Part shown: piece by piece, positions 1-9,541 of the stretch
Layout of the letters: each line of letters begins with the position of its first letter
How positions within the stretch are numbered: the first letter of the stretch is position 1
Position numbers and translations under genes: made by a program
The notes under the pieces: generated by a model
The model's input: the letters and a program-made list of their open reading frames with translations, nothing else
Databases searched by the model: none
What the model was told of the DNA's origin: nothing
Source of the DNA: Gammaproteobacteria bacterium
GTDB taxonomy: Bacteria; Pseudomonadota; Gammaproteobacteria; GCA-002705445; GCA-002716945
Length of the DNA: 35,826 nucleotides
Assembly: GCA_002698665.1 (NCBI GenBank)
Contig: NZZP01000006.1
Location: 1-35,826 of the forward strand
Reading direction: 5' to 3'

Positions 1-1
1 A

Positions 2-223
2 TCAATACCTGCTATTTTTATGGCGACTGCATATCAATCAATACAATTATATGAAGAAAGTAACACCGGAATCTTAAATGAACACTTGCTTGGAATGTTT
101 TTATCTTTTATATTTTCATACATAACTATCCATTTATTTATATCTACTATAAATAAAATATCATTTACGCCATATATAATATACCGAATTATTTTAGGTA
201 TTAGTTTGCTTATGTTTATCTAG
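2..223 (+). CDS. uppP: Undecaprenyl-diphosphatase, C-terminal fragment (5' end outside window)
   Basis: The frame is open from base 2 ([15 protein letters not shown]...), upstream of the listed ATG at 20. The C-terminus ...[41 protein letters not shown] resembles the UppP/BacA terminal helix region with its YRIxLG motif. Confidence 0.8.
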   Translation, partial: SIPAIFMATAYQSIQLYEESNTGILNEHLLGMFLSFIFSYITIHLFISTINKISFTPYIIYRIILGISLLMFI

Positions 224-1303
224 AAAACCTTGAATATGATTTCTTGTAATATTAATATGCGCTTCTTCAATAATTTTTTTTATTTCTTTTCCTGATTTAG
301 ATTGATCTTTATCACTTAATTTATAGTTCATTATATTACCCATAAGGCTTTCAAAAAAATTCTTATGACCATCAAACAAATTTATATCAGTGTTATAGAC
401 ACATCCCATAAACGAATCTAATCGAGATTTTTTTCTAGCATCTAATTTTTTTATTAACGATAATAATTTTTTAGCTTCATCAGTAGATTTTGGAACATAT
501 GAAACAAAATCATTGAAGCAATCATTTAATAGTAACGTAAGATCTCTGCATTCATTTGGTATCTTTAGTCTGTCTGAAAATGATACAATATCACTCCTTG
601 AGTCTATCCAATTATATATTTGGACTGCAATAACATCTAATTTTTTTGGATTATTAGAATAGAAACACTTGAAATTATAGTTTTTGATTTCAGGAAATAA
701 TACCTTGCCAGCGTTGCATTTAATGAGAAAACTAAAAAATTCATTTAAGTATTCATCAGATTTATATATTTCCATCCATATGCGTTCAGCAGTTAAAAAT
801 TCTAATTCTCCCGACTCTATTATATCTCCGATTAATTTTAAAGTATTGGGCACTACCTCAAAATTCTGTAGTCTTGCGTAAAACCTTGCCACCCGCAGGA
901 CTCTTAGAGGATCCTCAGAAAATGCATTTGAAACATGTCTTATTTTTTTATTTTTGATATCTTCTTGTCCGTTAAAAGGGTCTACTAATTTACCATTTTC
1001 ATCTTTAGCTATAGCATTGATTGTTATATCTCGCCTCGATAAATCTTCCTCTATCGTAACATTAGGATTTGTATCAAAATCAAAGCCTGTGTAGCCATGA
1101 CCAGATTTTCTTTCTGTTCTAGCTAAGGCATATTCTTCTCCAGTCTTTGGATGGATAAATACTGGAAAATCTTTTCCAACCTGTTTAAATTTTTTTTTAA
1201 GCATTTCTTCCGGTGAAGATCCAACCACAACCCAGTCTCTCTCTTTTACCTGTTGTCCCAATAGACTATCTCTAATTGCACCACCTACAAGATATATCTT
1301 CAT
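194..1303 (-). CDS. cca: CCA-adding enzyme / tRNA nucleotidyltransferase
   Basis: N-terminus [38 protein letters not shown] and [15 protein letters not shown] are poly(A) polymerase/CCA-transferase class II signatures. Confidence 0.95.
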   Translation of the reverse strand: MKIYLVGGAIRDSLLGQQVKERDWVVVGSSPEEMLKKKFKQVGKDFPVFIHPKTGEEYALARTERKSGHGYTGFDFDTNPNVTIEEDLSRRDITINAIAKDENGKLVDPFNGQEDIKNKKIRHVSNAFSEDPLRVLRVARFYARLQNFEVVPNTLKLIGDIIESGELEFLTAERIWMEIYKSDEYLNEFFSFLIKCNAGKVLFPEIKNYNFKCFYSNNPKKLDVIAVQIYNWIDSRSDIVSFSDRLKIPNECRDLTLLLNDCFNDFVSYVPKSTDEAKKLLSLIKKLDARKKSRLDSFMGCVYNTDINLFDGHKNFFESLMGNIMNYKLSDKDQSKSGKEIKKIIEEAHINITRNHIQGFLDKHKQTNT

Positions 1304-2247
1304 TTTTTTCTTCCTGATTCTTTTCTAAGCTTCATCATTCTTTTTTGTTTATAATTTATATTCAAGTATCTGGGTACTATATCTTCAAGATTAGATGTGC
1401 CTTTGTATCCGCTAGAGCTTATACTGTCAACTTGCAATGAATAATAGTTATCCATGGTAAAGATTTTACCTGGAAGGTTCTGAAATACTCTTGCTTGCAA
1501 TCTAGATAATGTTTGATTTAGAGGAACTACAAATCTCTTTATTTTCAATGTGTTAATTGTAATATTGATCAATTCTTGAAATGTATATTCTTTTGGTCCT
1601 GTAGCATCAAAAGTTTGGCCATATGTATTTATATCAGTAATTGAATTCATCATGAATTCCGTTAAATCATCTACATATATCGGCATGAATTTTGACTTTG
1701 GGCATGCAAGCGGAAATATAATTGCAAATTTTAATATTTGAGAAAATTTATTGAAAAAAGAATCATCTTCACCAAACACTATAGAGGGTCTAAATATTGT
1801 AATATTTGAAAATTTTTTTGTTGTCTCTAGCAAGTAACTTTCTGCCTGACCTTTTGTTCTTAAATATTCACTTCTGGCATGAACATCAGCATTTAACGAA
1901 CTAATATGGAGATATCTTTTAATTTTGTTTTTTGCTAATGCATTAGAGATTTTCTTAGTAAGTTCATAATGTAATTTTTCAAAAGTATTGTCTTGATTGT
2001 ATTCGTTAAGAATACCAATAGTATTTATAACAAGATCACAATCTTTGAAATTATGTATAAGAGACCTCTCGTCTTGTACATTTGTCTGGATTATTTCTAC
2101 GTTAGGTATTAGCTTCAAATCATGATTAGAATTGATAGATCTTGACAAGATGCACACTTTTTCTGATAACTTGAATATCTTATTTGCTAAATGTGAACCA
2201 ATAAATCCAGTTCCTCCTAGTATTATTATTTTTCTTAGTTTTTGCAT
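1300..2247 (-). CDS. NAD(P)-binding SDR/epimerase, complex I NDUFA9-like
   Basis: Rossmann motif [29 protein letters not shown] active-site region, [16 protein letters not shown] typical of NDUFA9-like atypical SDRs. Confidence 0.85.
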   Translation of the reverse strand: MQKLRKIIILGGTGFIGSHLANKIFKLSEKVCILSRSINSNHDLKLIPNVEIIQTNVQDERSLIHNFKDCDLVINTIGILNEYNQDNTFEKLHYELTKKISNALAKNKIKRYLHISSLNADVHARSEYLRTKGQAESYLLETTKKFSNITIFRPSIVFGEDDSFFNKFSQILKFAIIFPLACPKSKFMPIYVDDLTEFMMNSITDINTYGQTFDATGPKEYTFQELINITINTLKIKRFVVPLNQTLSRLQARVFQNLPGKIFTMDNYYSLQVDSISSSGYKGTSNLEDIVPRYLNINYKQKRMMKLRKESGRKK

Positions 2248-2308
2248 GATTATGAGCTATTATTAACACTATTATAAAGCATTAATTCGTTACAGACTAT
2301 TAGGATAT

Positions 2309-2788
2309 ATGGATAGTAAGAAAATAAAAGATGATATGTTTGTTGTTTTAACATATACGATATTCGATTTGGAAAAAAACATTATAGAGAAGGTAGACTC
2401 TCCTATTTCTCACATACAAGGTTTTGGTAAAAAATTACTTCAAAAAATTGAAGATAAGCTGAATGGTAAACAAGCTGGGGATGAACTAGAGGTTAGAATT
2501 GAGCCTGGTGATGGCTTTGGTGACTATGATGACTCGTTGATTATTAAAGATAAATTATCTAATGTTCCCGAAGAATATAGAAAAAAAGACGAGCTTATAT
2601 CGTTTGTGAATGAAAAAGGTGATAAGAAGGATTTTAGAGTAATAGATTTGAACAATGAAACCATCACATTAGATGGCAATCATTATCTTGCAGGCAAAGA
2701 ACTTGTTTATAAGATAAAAATATTAGATGTAAGAGAGTCTACTCCTTTTGATAAGGAGCAGGCTCAAATTAATATGTTAAATGGATAG
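2309..2788 (+). CDS. FKBP-type peptidyl-prolyl cis-trans isomerase (SlyD-like)
   Basis: Architecture and motifs GDELEVRIEPGDGFGDYDDSLI and ITLDGNHYLAGKELVYKIKILDVRE match SlyD/FkpB-type PPIases. Confidence 0.85.
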   Translation: MDSKKIKDDMFVVLTYTIFDLEKNIIEKVDSPISHIQGFGKKLLQKIEDKLNGKQAGDELEVRIEPGDGFGDYDDSLIIKDKLSNVPEEYRKKDELISFVNEKGDKKDFRVIDLNNETITLDGNHYLAGKELVYKIKILDVRESTPFDKEQAQINMLNG

Positions 2789-2819
2789 ATTATGATGCGA
2801 CTAAACTGAGCTCTAAGAT

Positions 2820-4808
2820 TTAAGTCAAACTCATGTTTAAAACACCTTCCATTTTTTCTGCCATCTCTGACTTACCTGTTCTACTATCACCAATTGTGGC
2901 AATGGTAACATCAACTTCTTTGATGGAGTCGTCACCTAATAATTTACGTTTATGAACAGCGGTATTTTTTATAAGTTTAATCATATCGTGAGCTGCACGT
3001 TCCGGGCCATGATGCTCAACCAGTTCACGACTATCAAAACCACATTTTTCTAGTAACTCATCAGAACTTTCTTTATAAACACCAGCCATTAACATGCTAT
3101 GAGCTAAACCAATTTGCATTTTTCCTTCTTTCACACGACTTTTAAAGTTATTCCAAAACTTGGTTTCAATTTCTTCAAACTTTTCACACATATCAGCGTG
3201 TTCAGGTAGTACTTTCCAGTCTTTATCTTTTAAGAGAGGGAAAGGGTTAGCCCAATAACTAATTTCAACATCACCTCTATGTGTTTGTGTACTTCCAGCA
3301 GCAACCCTTGCGCCGCTTCTGAAGTGTTCTAAAGCATCATCAGGTGTCATATCTGTCTTCATGCAATCCTCACCTGGAGCCATCAGCTTATAGTTATTTA
3401 GATATAAAAGGATATCAAGTTCTGAGCCTGTAGAAATTTCAGAGTATTCCGTTACTGGTACAATCTGCCTGGCGTTAGTACCTGAGTGCTTGTTGTAACC
3501 TATCTCTCTGCCTTCCATTTGCATTTTGGCATGTTCACTAAAGCCATCTAAACAGCAAAATGCACCGGTTTCAGTACCATAGAAATAAGGCACATTATTT
3601 TCTAAAGTTGCTCTACCCATATCATCAGCTTTGATAAATGAATCAAATATGTATGGTTCATTAGTTTTTTCATCGAATCTAACAACATATCTTGTTGCAC
3701 CACAATGGAGAGGTAGATCGCCTTTTAATATGCAAAGCACATTATGTAGGGTCAACATAGGTTTTTTTCCATAACCAAAATATTGACATTCATCGAGACC
3801 TGGAATTAGTCCAACTAATATATCATTTTCTTTATCATGATAGTAACCAAGATCTTTCATATCAGAATTAGGACAGCCTAATACGAAAATTCCATCTGGT
3901 TGTTTTTTTGTAATATTATCAATTTTAGAGAAAGGAAATAAATTTAATAGACCAGGTTCAATTTCTATGTAACCCCGTGTTTTATGGATGTAGCATAATA
4001 TATTCCACGCTCCAATCTCAAAAGGTATAGCTACATATTCCTCTGGTTTAAATGAATCATTTTTAACTGGATTATGGTCTAATGCAAAAAAAGGAAAAGC
4101 TCGTTTGTTTGCATGAGTTGTGTAGTAAACACCTGTTCTCATATCAGCTGCAGTAGTAACTGGCACTTGATTTAAGTTTGAATAATCACCTGGTAAGTTT
4201 ACATAATGCCCAGAAATTTCTCCTACAGCAACATTAGGGTGACACTCCAAACCTTGGGTTCTTCTCACTCCTTCACCTAGACCAGCTCTTATCAATAGAA
4301 TCCTTCTGGTTTCAATTATTAATTCTGATAATTTGTCTGCTTTTGTAGATACTTTGTCTTTTATTTCTTCTGCATCTATTCCATTTTCTAGAATTTCATT
4401 ATGCAATCTGACAAGCCTAGTATAGGATTTAGTTCTATAGTGGTGAAATGCACCATCAATAAATTTCACAGAATCTCTGGCATCCCTTAATTCGTCTCCT
4501 GAAAGTGGAGTAGCAGCCTCTATTATAGATATATATGCTTCAGGCCCTATACTTTCTATGTATTCAATTTTATGAAGTACATCTTCTTTTAGATCAGTAT
4601 TTTCACGATTTTTAAGCTCTTTAATAAATTGCTTTTTATAAATATCTAGGTACTGCGCAAATGCTTTGCTTTTTAATAGTTGTACCGGGGTAGAACACCC
4701 ATCTCTTATTTCTAGAATTTCTTCCATATTTAATTCTCTCTTATTTGTTAATATTTTTAATATAGTATTATACCTATATCGTACAAAAGTGCTTTGACTT
4801 TTTTGCAA
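2820..4808 (-). CDS. Uncharacterised PEPCK-like protein with C-terminal P-loop; likely start is the ATG at 4727
   Basis: 662 aa ORF. LPLHCGAT recalls PEPCK 'MHCSAN'. TPDDALEHFRSGARVAAGSTQTHRGDVEISYWANPFPLL resembles PEPCK 'T..Q..YHFLSGYTAKVAGTE.G......F..CFG.PFL'. The C-terminal ATIGDSRTGKSEMAEKM is a Walker A resembling HprK GDSGxGKSE. The internal ATG at 4727 (MEEILEIRDG) has a GAGAG Shine-Dalgarno (plus-strand ctctc 4736-4740). Function unknown. Confidence 0.6.
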   Translation of the reverse strand: MQKSQSTFVRYRYNTILKILTNKRELNMEEILEIRDGCSTPVQLLKSKAFAQYLDIYKKQFIKELKNRENTDLKEDVLHKIEYIESIGPEAYISIIEAATPLSGDELRDARDSVKFIDGAFHHYRTKSYTRLVRLHNEILENGIDAEEIKDKVSTKADKLSELIIETRRILLIRAGLGEGVRRTQGLECHPNVAVGEISGHYVNLPGDYSNLNQVPVTTAADMRTGVYYTTHANKRAFPFFALDHNPVKNDSFKPEEYVAIPFEIGAWNILCYIHKTRGYIEIEPGLLNLFPFSKIDNITKKQPDGIFVLGCPNSDMKDLGYYHDKENDILVGLIPGLDECQYFGYGKKPMLTLHNVLCILKGDLPLHCGATRYVVRFDEKTNEPYIFDSFIKADDMGRATLENNVPYFYGTETGAFCCLDGFSEHAKMQMEGREIGYNKHSGTNARQIVPVTEYSEISTGSELDILLYLNNYKLMAPGEDCMKTDMTPDDALEHFRSGARVAAGSTQTHRGDVEISYWANPFPLLKDKDWKVLPEHADMCEKFEEIETKFWNNFKSRVKEGKMQIGLAHSMLMAGVYKESSDELLEKCGFDSRELVEHHGPERAAHDMIKLIKNTAVHKRKLLGDDSIKEVDVTIATIGDSRTGKSEMAEKMEGVLNMSLT

Positions 4809-4830
4809 CGTTGATTATAGTATTAGTCAC

Positions 4831-4860
4831 TTGTATCATCAATGCTAATTTAATTATAAT
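4831..4860 (+). promoter_or_regulatory. Candidate sigma70-like promoter of sat (TTGTAT - 18 bp - TATAAT)
   Basis: -35-like TTGTAT at 4831-4836 and perfect -10 TATAAT at 4855-4860 with 18 bp spacing. The background is AT-rich, so chance matches are possible. Confidence 0.4.
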
Positions 4861-4874
4861 TTTATGGATTTTTT

Positions 4875-6068
4875 ATGAAAAATTTGATAGAGCCCCATGG
4901 ATCAAGCACTCTAAACCCTTTATTTATTGAAGATATTCAAAAAAGAGAGCGAATTTTGCAAGACGCAGATAATATGAAAAAAGTACTAATTAATTCTGCA
5001 GCAGCTGCAAATGTAGTTATGTTAGGTGCTGGTTACTTCAACCCACTTGAGGGCTTTATGGGCAAAAATGATGCATTTTCTGTTGCAGAAAATCTAGTGA
5101 CCGAAAATGGGCTATTTTGGCCAATACCAATTATTAACCTTACTAAAATTGATGATAATTTTGCTGTTGGAGAAAAAATAGCACTTTTGGATCCCAATAT
5201 AGAGGGTAACCCTATTATTGCAGTCCAGGAAATATCTGAAATAACCAGTTTGAATGACGATGAATTACAATTGCTCACACACAAAATTTTTGGCACAACT
5301 GATACAGAACACCCGGGTGTTGCTAATTTTCTCAGTCTTGGAAATGTTATGTTGGCTGGAAATATCCAAGTATTGAATTATAGCTATTTTCCAGAAGATT
5401 TCCCCGGTACTTTCTATACTGCGCCAGAAATTAGAGATATGTTAGCAAAAGCTAACTGGGGTACTACGGTTGCGTTTCAAACAAGAAATCCAATGCATAG
5501 GGCTCATGAAGAATTATGCAAAATGGCATTAGAAAGAGTAGAAGCTGATGGTGTATTAATTCATATGACATTAGGTAAACTTAAAGATGGTGATATCCCC
5601 GGAGATATTAGAAACAAAGCAATAGAAAAAATGGTCGAATTATACTTCCCTGAAAATACCGTTATGATTACTGGTTTTGGTTTTGACATGCTTTATGCTG
5701 GACCGAGAGAAGCACTTCTACATGCGGTTTTTCGTCAAAATTGTGGATGTACTCACTTAATTGTCGGAAGAGACCATGCTGGTGTTGGAGATTACTATGG
5801 CCCATTTGAGGCACAAGAAAACTTTGACTTAGATATTGTCAAGAAATCTCTTAAGCTTAAGATTTTCTCGGCAGACCATACTGCATATTCTAAAAAACTC
5901 AATAAAGTTGTAATGATGCGAGATGTGAAAGATCATAATAAGGATGATTTTGTCCTTCTTTCAGGAACCAAAGTTAGAGAGATGTTATCAAATGGAGAAG
6001 AGTTACCAGAAGAATTTGCAAGAAAGGAAGTTGCAGAAATACTTATGAAATATTATCAATCCCTTTAG
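4875..6068 (+). CDS. sat: Sulfate adenylyltransferase (dissimilatory ATP sulfurylase)
   Basis: 397 aa with QTRNPMHRAHEEL, GRDHAGVGDYYGPFEAQ and SGTKVREML signatures; followed by apr genes. Confidence 0.97.
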   Translation: MKNLIEPHGSSTLNPLFIEDIQKRERILQDADNMKKVLINSAAAANVVMLGAGYFNPLEGFMGKNDAFSVAENLVTENGLFWPIPIINLTKIDDNFAVGEKIALLDPNIEGNPIIAVQEISEITSLNDDELQLLTHKIFGTTDTEHPGVANFLSLGNVMLAGNIQVLNYSYFPEDFPGTFYTAPEIRDMLAKANWGTTVAFQTRNPMHRAHEELCKMALERVEADGVLIHMTLGKLKDGDIPGDIRNKAIEKMVELYFPENTVMITGFGFDMLYAGPREALLHAVFRQNCGCTHLIVGRDHAGVGDYYGPFEAQENFDLDIVKKSLKLKIFSADHTAYSKKLNKVVMMRDVKDHNKDDFVLLSGTKVREMLSNGEELPEEFARKEVAEILMKYYQSL

Positions 6069-6076
6069 ATAGTAAG

Positions 6077-6101
6077 GTAAATAAAGAATATGCTTATTTA
6101 C
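6077..6101 (+). repeat. AT-rich imperfect inverted repeat after sat (gtaaataaag aatatg cttatttac)
   Basis: GTAAATAA(A)G pairs with CTTATTTAC with one bulged A. Lies 8 nt after the sat stop. Confidence 0.4.
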
Positions 6102-6173
6102 TAATTAAGTCGTTTTAAATACTATAAATATATACTATAATCATTCAAGCAGATATCAAAGAAAGGAGAGATT

Positions 6174-6323
6174 ATGTCTAAATACAATAAGAATATCACT
6201 GATTATGCAATTACTCACAGATGCAGACATTTTCATAAACTAGATATCATATCATTACCAACAATTAGAGAATCTGATAATAATCATAAGTCAATAAAAC
6301 GAATATCAGGTTTTAATAAATAG
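6174..6323 (+). CDS. Small ORF of 49 codons between sat and aprM, hypothetical protein
   Basis: ATG at 6174 preceded by AAAGGAGAG Shine-Dalgarno. Translation MSKYNKNITDYAITHRCRHFHKLDIISLPTIRESDNNHKSIKRISGFNK, stop TAG 6321-6323. The stop abuts the GGAG Shine-Dalgarno of aprM. Below the length cutoff of the supplied ORF track. Confidence 0.6.
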   Translation: MSKYNKNITDYAITHRCRHFHKLDIISLPTIRESDNNHKSIKRISGFNK

Positions 6324-6331
6324 GAGAAATT

Positions 6332-7111
6332 ATGCTAACCACCAATCCTTTTGTAGATAATGTTTTAAATGTTCCATTTGTAGCTCTTCAGATATTTTTA
6401 ATTTTAATGGTAGTACTTACAATAGGTGGTGTGGTACTTGATATGATTCATAAAAAGAATGTTAAGTTTTTCTTTGAGAATGCTAAAAAAGCAAAGCTAT
6501 CTGCGACTAAGTCTGTTCCTACAGGTAAAAAGGTTGCTATCATTGCCAAAACTTTAGCTCATGATGTCGCAACCTCCGCTGAATTCTGTGGTGTAACCAG
6601 AAGAGTCACACATTTACTGGGTATGTATGGAACGATTGCTTTCTGGGTTTCATCAGCTGTTCTAATATTTAGCAACCCAACGACATCTACATGGCCAATA
6701 ATCTGGCATGTAGGTGCATTAATGACATGTATAGGAGGATACTGGTTTTGGTTTATTCAAAGAGTAGATGTCAGATCAGAAGGATACAGTTGGACTAGAG
6801 TTGTTTTTGCTGATTTGTTTGTAATGTCACTAGTTTTAACATCTACATTCGGTTTACTTTGGTCTTACTTTCAGTCAACTAATTCATCAGTACTAGCAGT
6901 ATTATTTTTTATTTTGTTTGCATTATCAAATATTGTATTATTTGGTGGAGTGTATTGGTCTAAATTTGCTCATATGTTTTATAAACCAGGTGCTGCAATA
7001 CAGAAGCACCTAGCAAAAGCAGATGGTTCAAGAGATGATTTACCTGAACCTGCAGACTTGCCAAAACAGTATGGACTTGGTATAAAACGTCAAGAACCAC
7101 AGAATTATTAG
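6332..7111 (+). CDS. aprM: Adenylylsulfate reductase-associated membrane anchor protein AprM
   Basis: 259 aa protein with multiple hydrophobic segments (FVALQIFLILMVVLTIGGVVLD, IIWHVGALMTCIGGYWFWFI, VVFADLFVMSLVLTSTFGLLW), immediately upstream of aprBA. Confidence 0.88.
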   Translation: MLTTNPFVDNVLNVPFVALQIFLILMVVLTIGGVVLDMIHKKNVKFFFENAKKAKLSATKSVPTGKKVAIIAKTLAHDVATSAEFCGVTRRVTHLLGMYGTIAFWVSSAVLIFSNPTTSTWPIIWHVGALMTCIGGYWFWFIQRVDVRSEGYSWTRVVFADLFVMSLVLTSTFGLLWSYFQSTNSSVLAVLFFILFALSNIVLFGGVYWSKFAHMFYKPGAAIQKHLAKADGSRDDLPEPADLPKQYGLGIKRQEPQNY

Positions 7112-7150
7112 AGAATTAGAGTTTAAAGAAGAGATTAACGGAGAAATATT

Positions 7151-7642
7151 ATGTCAACTTTTGTATATATGACCAGATGCGATGGATGTGGACATTGCGT
7201 AGATATCTGTCCTTCAGATATCATGCATATCGATAAATTAATTAGGAGAGCGGTAAATATCGAACCTAATTTTTGCTGGGAATGTTATTCCTGTGTAAAA
7301 GCTTGCCCGCAAAATGCAATAGATGTGCGTGGCTATGCAGACTTTGCACCCATGGGTCACAAAGTTAGAGTTCTAAGAGAAGAAGAAAAAGGAGTAATTA
7401 GTTGGAAAATAAAATTTAGAAATGGTCATATGAAAAGTTTTGTATCTCCAATCACAACAAAACCATGGGGGAAGTACATTCCTCATCTAGCTGAGAAAAA
7501 TATTCCTACAAAAGCAGAACATGAGAACAATCAATTGTATGGTGAACCTAAATATCTCAAAACCGGAAAGGTTCCTGTATCTGAGACAGGATTACCAGTC
7601 ATGGAAAAAGTTGGTAAACTAAAACAAGGAGTGTACTACTAA
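7151..7642 (+). CDS. aprB: Adenylylsulfate reductase beta subunit (2x[4Fe-4S])
   Basis: CDGCGHCVDICPSDIMHID and CWECYSCVKACPQNAIDVRGYADFAPMGH are diagnostic of AprB. Confidence 0.97.
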   Translation: MSTFVYMTRCDGCGHCVDICPSDIMHIDKLIRRAVNIEPNFCWECYSCVKACPQNAIDVRGYADFAPMGHKVRVLREEEKGVISWKIKFRNGHMKSFVSPITTKPWGKYIPHLAEKNIPTKAEHENNQLYGEPKYLKTGKVPVSETGLPVMEKVGKLKQGVYY

Positions 7643-9510
7643 TGGCTAACTACAAAACACATTATGAAGATTGCGATATATTAATTGTCGGTGGCGGCAT
7701 GGCAGGAACAGGTGCAACTTTTGAGTCTAGATATTGGGGTCGAGACATGAAAATCATTTGCGCAGAAAAAGCTAATATCGATAGAAGCGGTGCAGTTGCT
7801 CAAGGTCTATACGCAATCAACTGTTATATGGGTATGCAATGGGATGAAAATCAACCTGAGGATCACGTTAGATATGCACGAAATGATTTAATGGGAATGG
7901 TTAGAGAAGACTTAGCTTATGATATGGCTCGTCATGTAGATTCTTGTGTACATATGTTTGAAGAGTGGGGATTGCCACTGATGCGTAACGAAAAAACTGG
8001 AAGATTTCAACGTGAAGGTAAATGGCAGATAATGATTCATGGTGAGAGTTATAAGCCAATCGTGGCTGAAGCTGCTAAAAAATCTGCTGATAAAATTTAT
8101 AACCGGGTCATGATTACACATCTCTTAATGGATGAAACGAATAGCAACAGAGTTGGTGGCGCTACTGGATTTAATATGAGAACGGGTGATCATTATGTAT
8201 TCCGTGCTAAAGCTGTGATTTGTGCTGCAGGTGGTGCATCTCATATATTTAAACCAAGAGCAGTTGGTGAAGGCATGGGCCGAACTTGGTATGCACCTTG
8301 GAGTAATGGTTCAGCATATGCACTTCCAATAGCAGTCGGTGCTAAGATGACACAGATGGAAAACCGCATTGTCCTAACAAGGTTTAAAGATGGTTATGGT
8401 CCTGTGGGAGCATATTTTCTTCATCTTAAAACATATACACAAAATGCAAATGGTGATAACTACGAAAAAACATGGTATGACCAAACAAAAGAGATGGTTG
8501 GTGAATATATAGATCACGTACCAACTCCAACATGTCTAAGAAACCATGCTTTCATTCAAGAGACAGCAGCAGGAAGAGGTCCTATTCATATGGTAACAAT
8601 GGAAGCTTTCCAGGACCCTCATTTAGAAGTTATAGGATGGGAGAATTTCTTAGGTATGACAGTTGGTCAAGCGGTCGTGTGGGCATCTCAAGACATAGAT
8701 CCTAAATACCAAAACCCAGAACTAACTACTTCCGAACCTTATGTTATGGGTTCACATGCTACATGCTCTGGTGCCTGGGTTAGTGGGCCAGAGGATATAT
8801 CTGGAGGTATACCTGAATATTTTTGGGGATACAATAGAATGATGACTGTAGATGGGTTATTTGCAGCTGGTGATGCAGCTGGTGGAACAGCTCATGCATT
8901 CTCATCCGGGTCTTTTACCGAAGGAAGATTGTGTGCAAAAGCAGCAGTGCAATACATAAATGATGGTAAAGCAAATGGTATTACAGTTACTGAGAAACAG
9001 TGTGAGAAATTTAAAGAAATAATATATAAACCTCTTGAAAATTACACTGTAGGTAGAAATGAGATTACTGCTGGAACTGTTTCTCCTAGTTATATATTAC
9101 CAATCCAAGGGCTTCAGAGACTCCAAAAAATTATGGATGATTATGTTGGTGGAATAGGTACTAATTACATGACAAATGGTAATGGTCTTAAAAGAGGACT
9201 CGAGTTGTTAGAAATTTTACAAGAAGATTTGGAAAATGTTGGAGCTGAAGACCTACATCAATTAATGCGTGCCTGGGAGTTAAAACATCGTGCGTTGGTT
9301 TCACAATGTGTGGCTGAACATACAATGTTCCGTGAAGAAACAAGATGGCCAGGATATTACTACAGAGGAGATTTCCTCAAGCTTGATGATGATAATTGGC
9401 ATTGTTTAACAGTTTCAAGACGTGATCCAACTACTGGTAAATTTACACTAGAGAAAGCACCTCTATACCATCTTATTGATGAAGAATCTGAAGGCGAAAA
9501 AAAAGCATAA
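7642..9510 (+). CDS. aprA: Adenylylsulfate reductase alpha subunit (flavoprotein)
   Basis: FAD-binding CDILIVGGGMAGTGAT, AEKANIDRSGAVAQGLYAINCY, ETAAGRGPIHM, SHATCSGAWVSGPED; overlaps aprB by one base. Confidence 0.98.
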   Translation: MANYKTHYEDCDILIVGGGMAGTGATFESRYWGRDMKIICAEKANIDRSGAVAQGLYAINCYMGMQWDENQPEDHVRYARNDLMGMVREDLAYDMARHVDSCVHMFEEWGLPLMRNEKTGRFQREGKWQIMIHGESYKPIVAEAAKKSADKIYNRVMITHLLMDETNSNRVGGATGFNMRTGDHYVFRAKAVICAAGGASHIFKPRAVGEGMGRTWYAPWSNGSAYALPIAVGAKMTQMENRIVLTRFKDGYGPVGAYFLHLKTYTQNANGDNYEKTWYDQTKEMVGEYIDHVPTPTCLRNHAFIQETAAGRGPIHMVTMEAFQDPHLEVIGWENFLGMTVGQAVVWASQDIDPKYQNPELTTSEPYVMGSHATCSGAWVSGPEDISGGIPEYFWGYNRMMTVDGLFAAGDAAGGTAHAFSSGSFTEGRLCAKAAVQYINDGKANGITVTEKQCEKFKEIIYKPLENYTVGRNEITAGTVSPSYILPIQGLQRLQKIMDDYVGGIGTNYMTNGNGLKRGLELLEILQEDLENVGAEDLHQLMRAWELKHRALVSQCVAEHTMFREETRWPGYYYRGDFLKLDDDNWHCLTVSRRDPTTGKFTLEKAPLYHLIDEESEGEKKA

Positions 9511-9541
9511 CTAACTTAGTTAATTTACAAGAGTATAAACA

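Noticed and set aside
684-881. ORF of 65 aa antisense to cca
   Set aside because: Fully inside a well-supported gene on the opposite strand; no recognisable motif or ribosome site.
4864-4878. Four-codon mini-ORF (MDFL) whose TGA overlaps the sat ATG
   Set aside because: Such short ORFs are frequent by chance in AT-rich DNA; it would not be transcribed if the predicted start near 4867 is right.
5033-5296. ORF of 87 aa antisense to sat
   Set aside because: Shadow ORF of sat; low-complexity composition typical of antisense frames.
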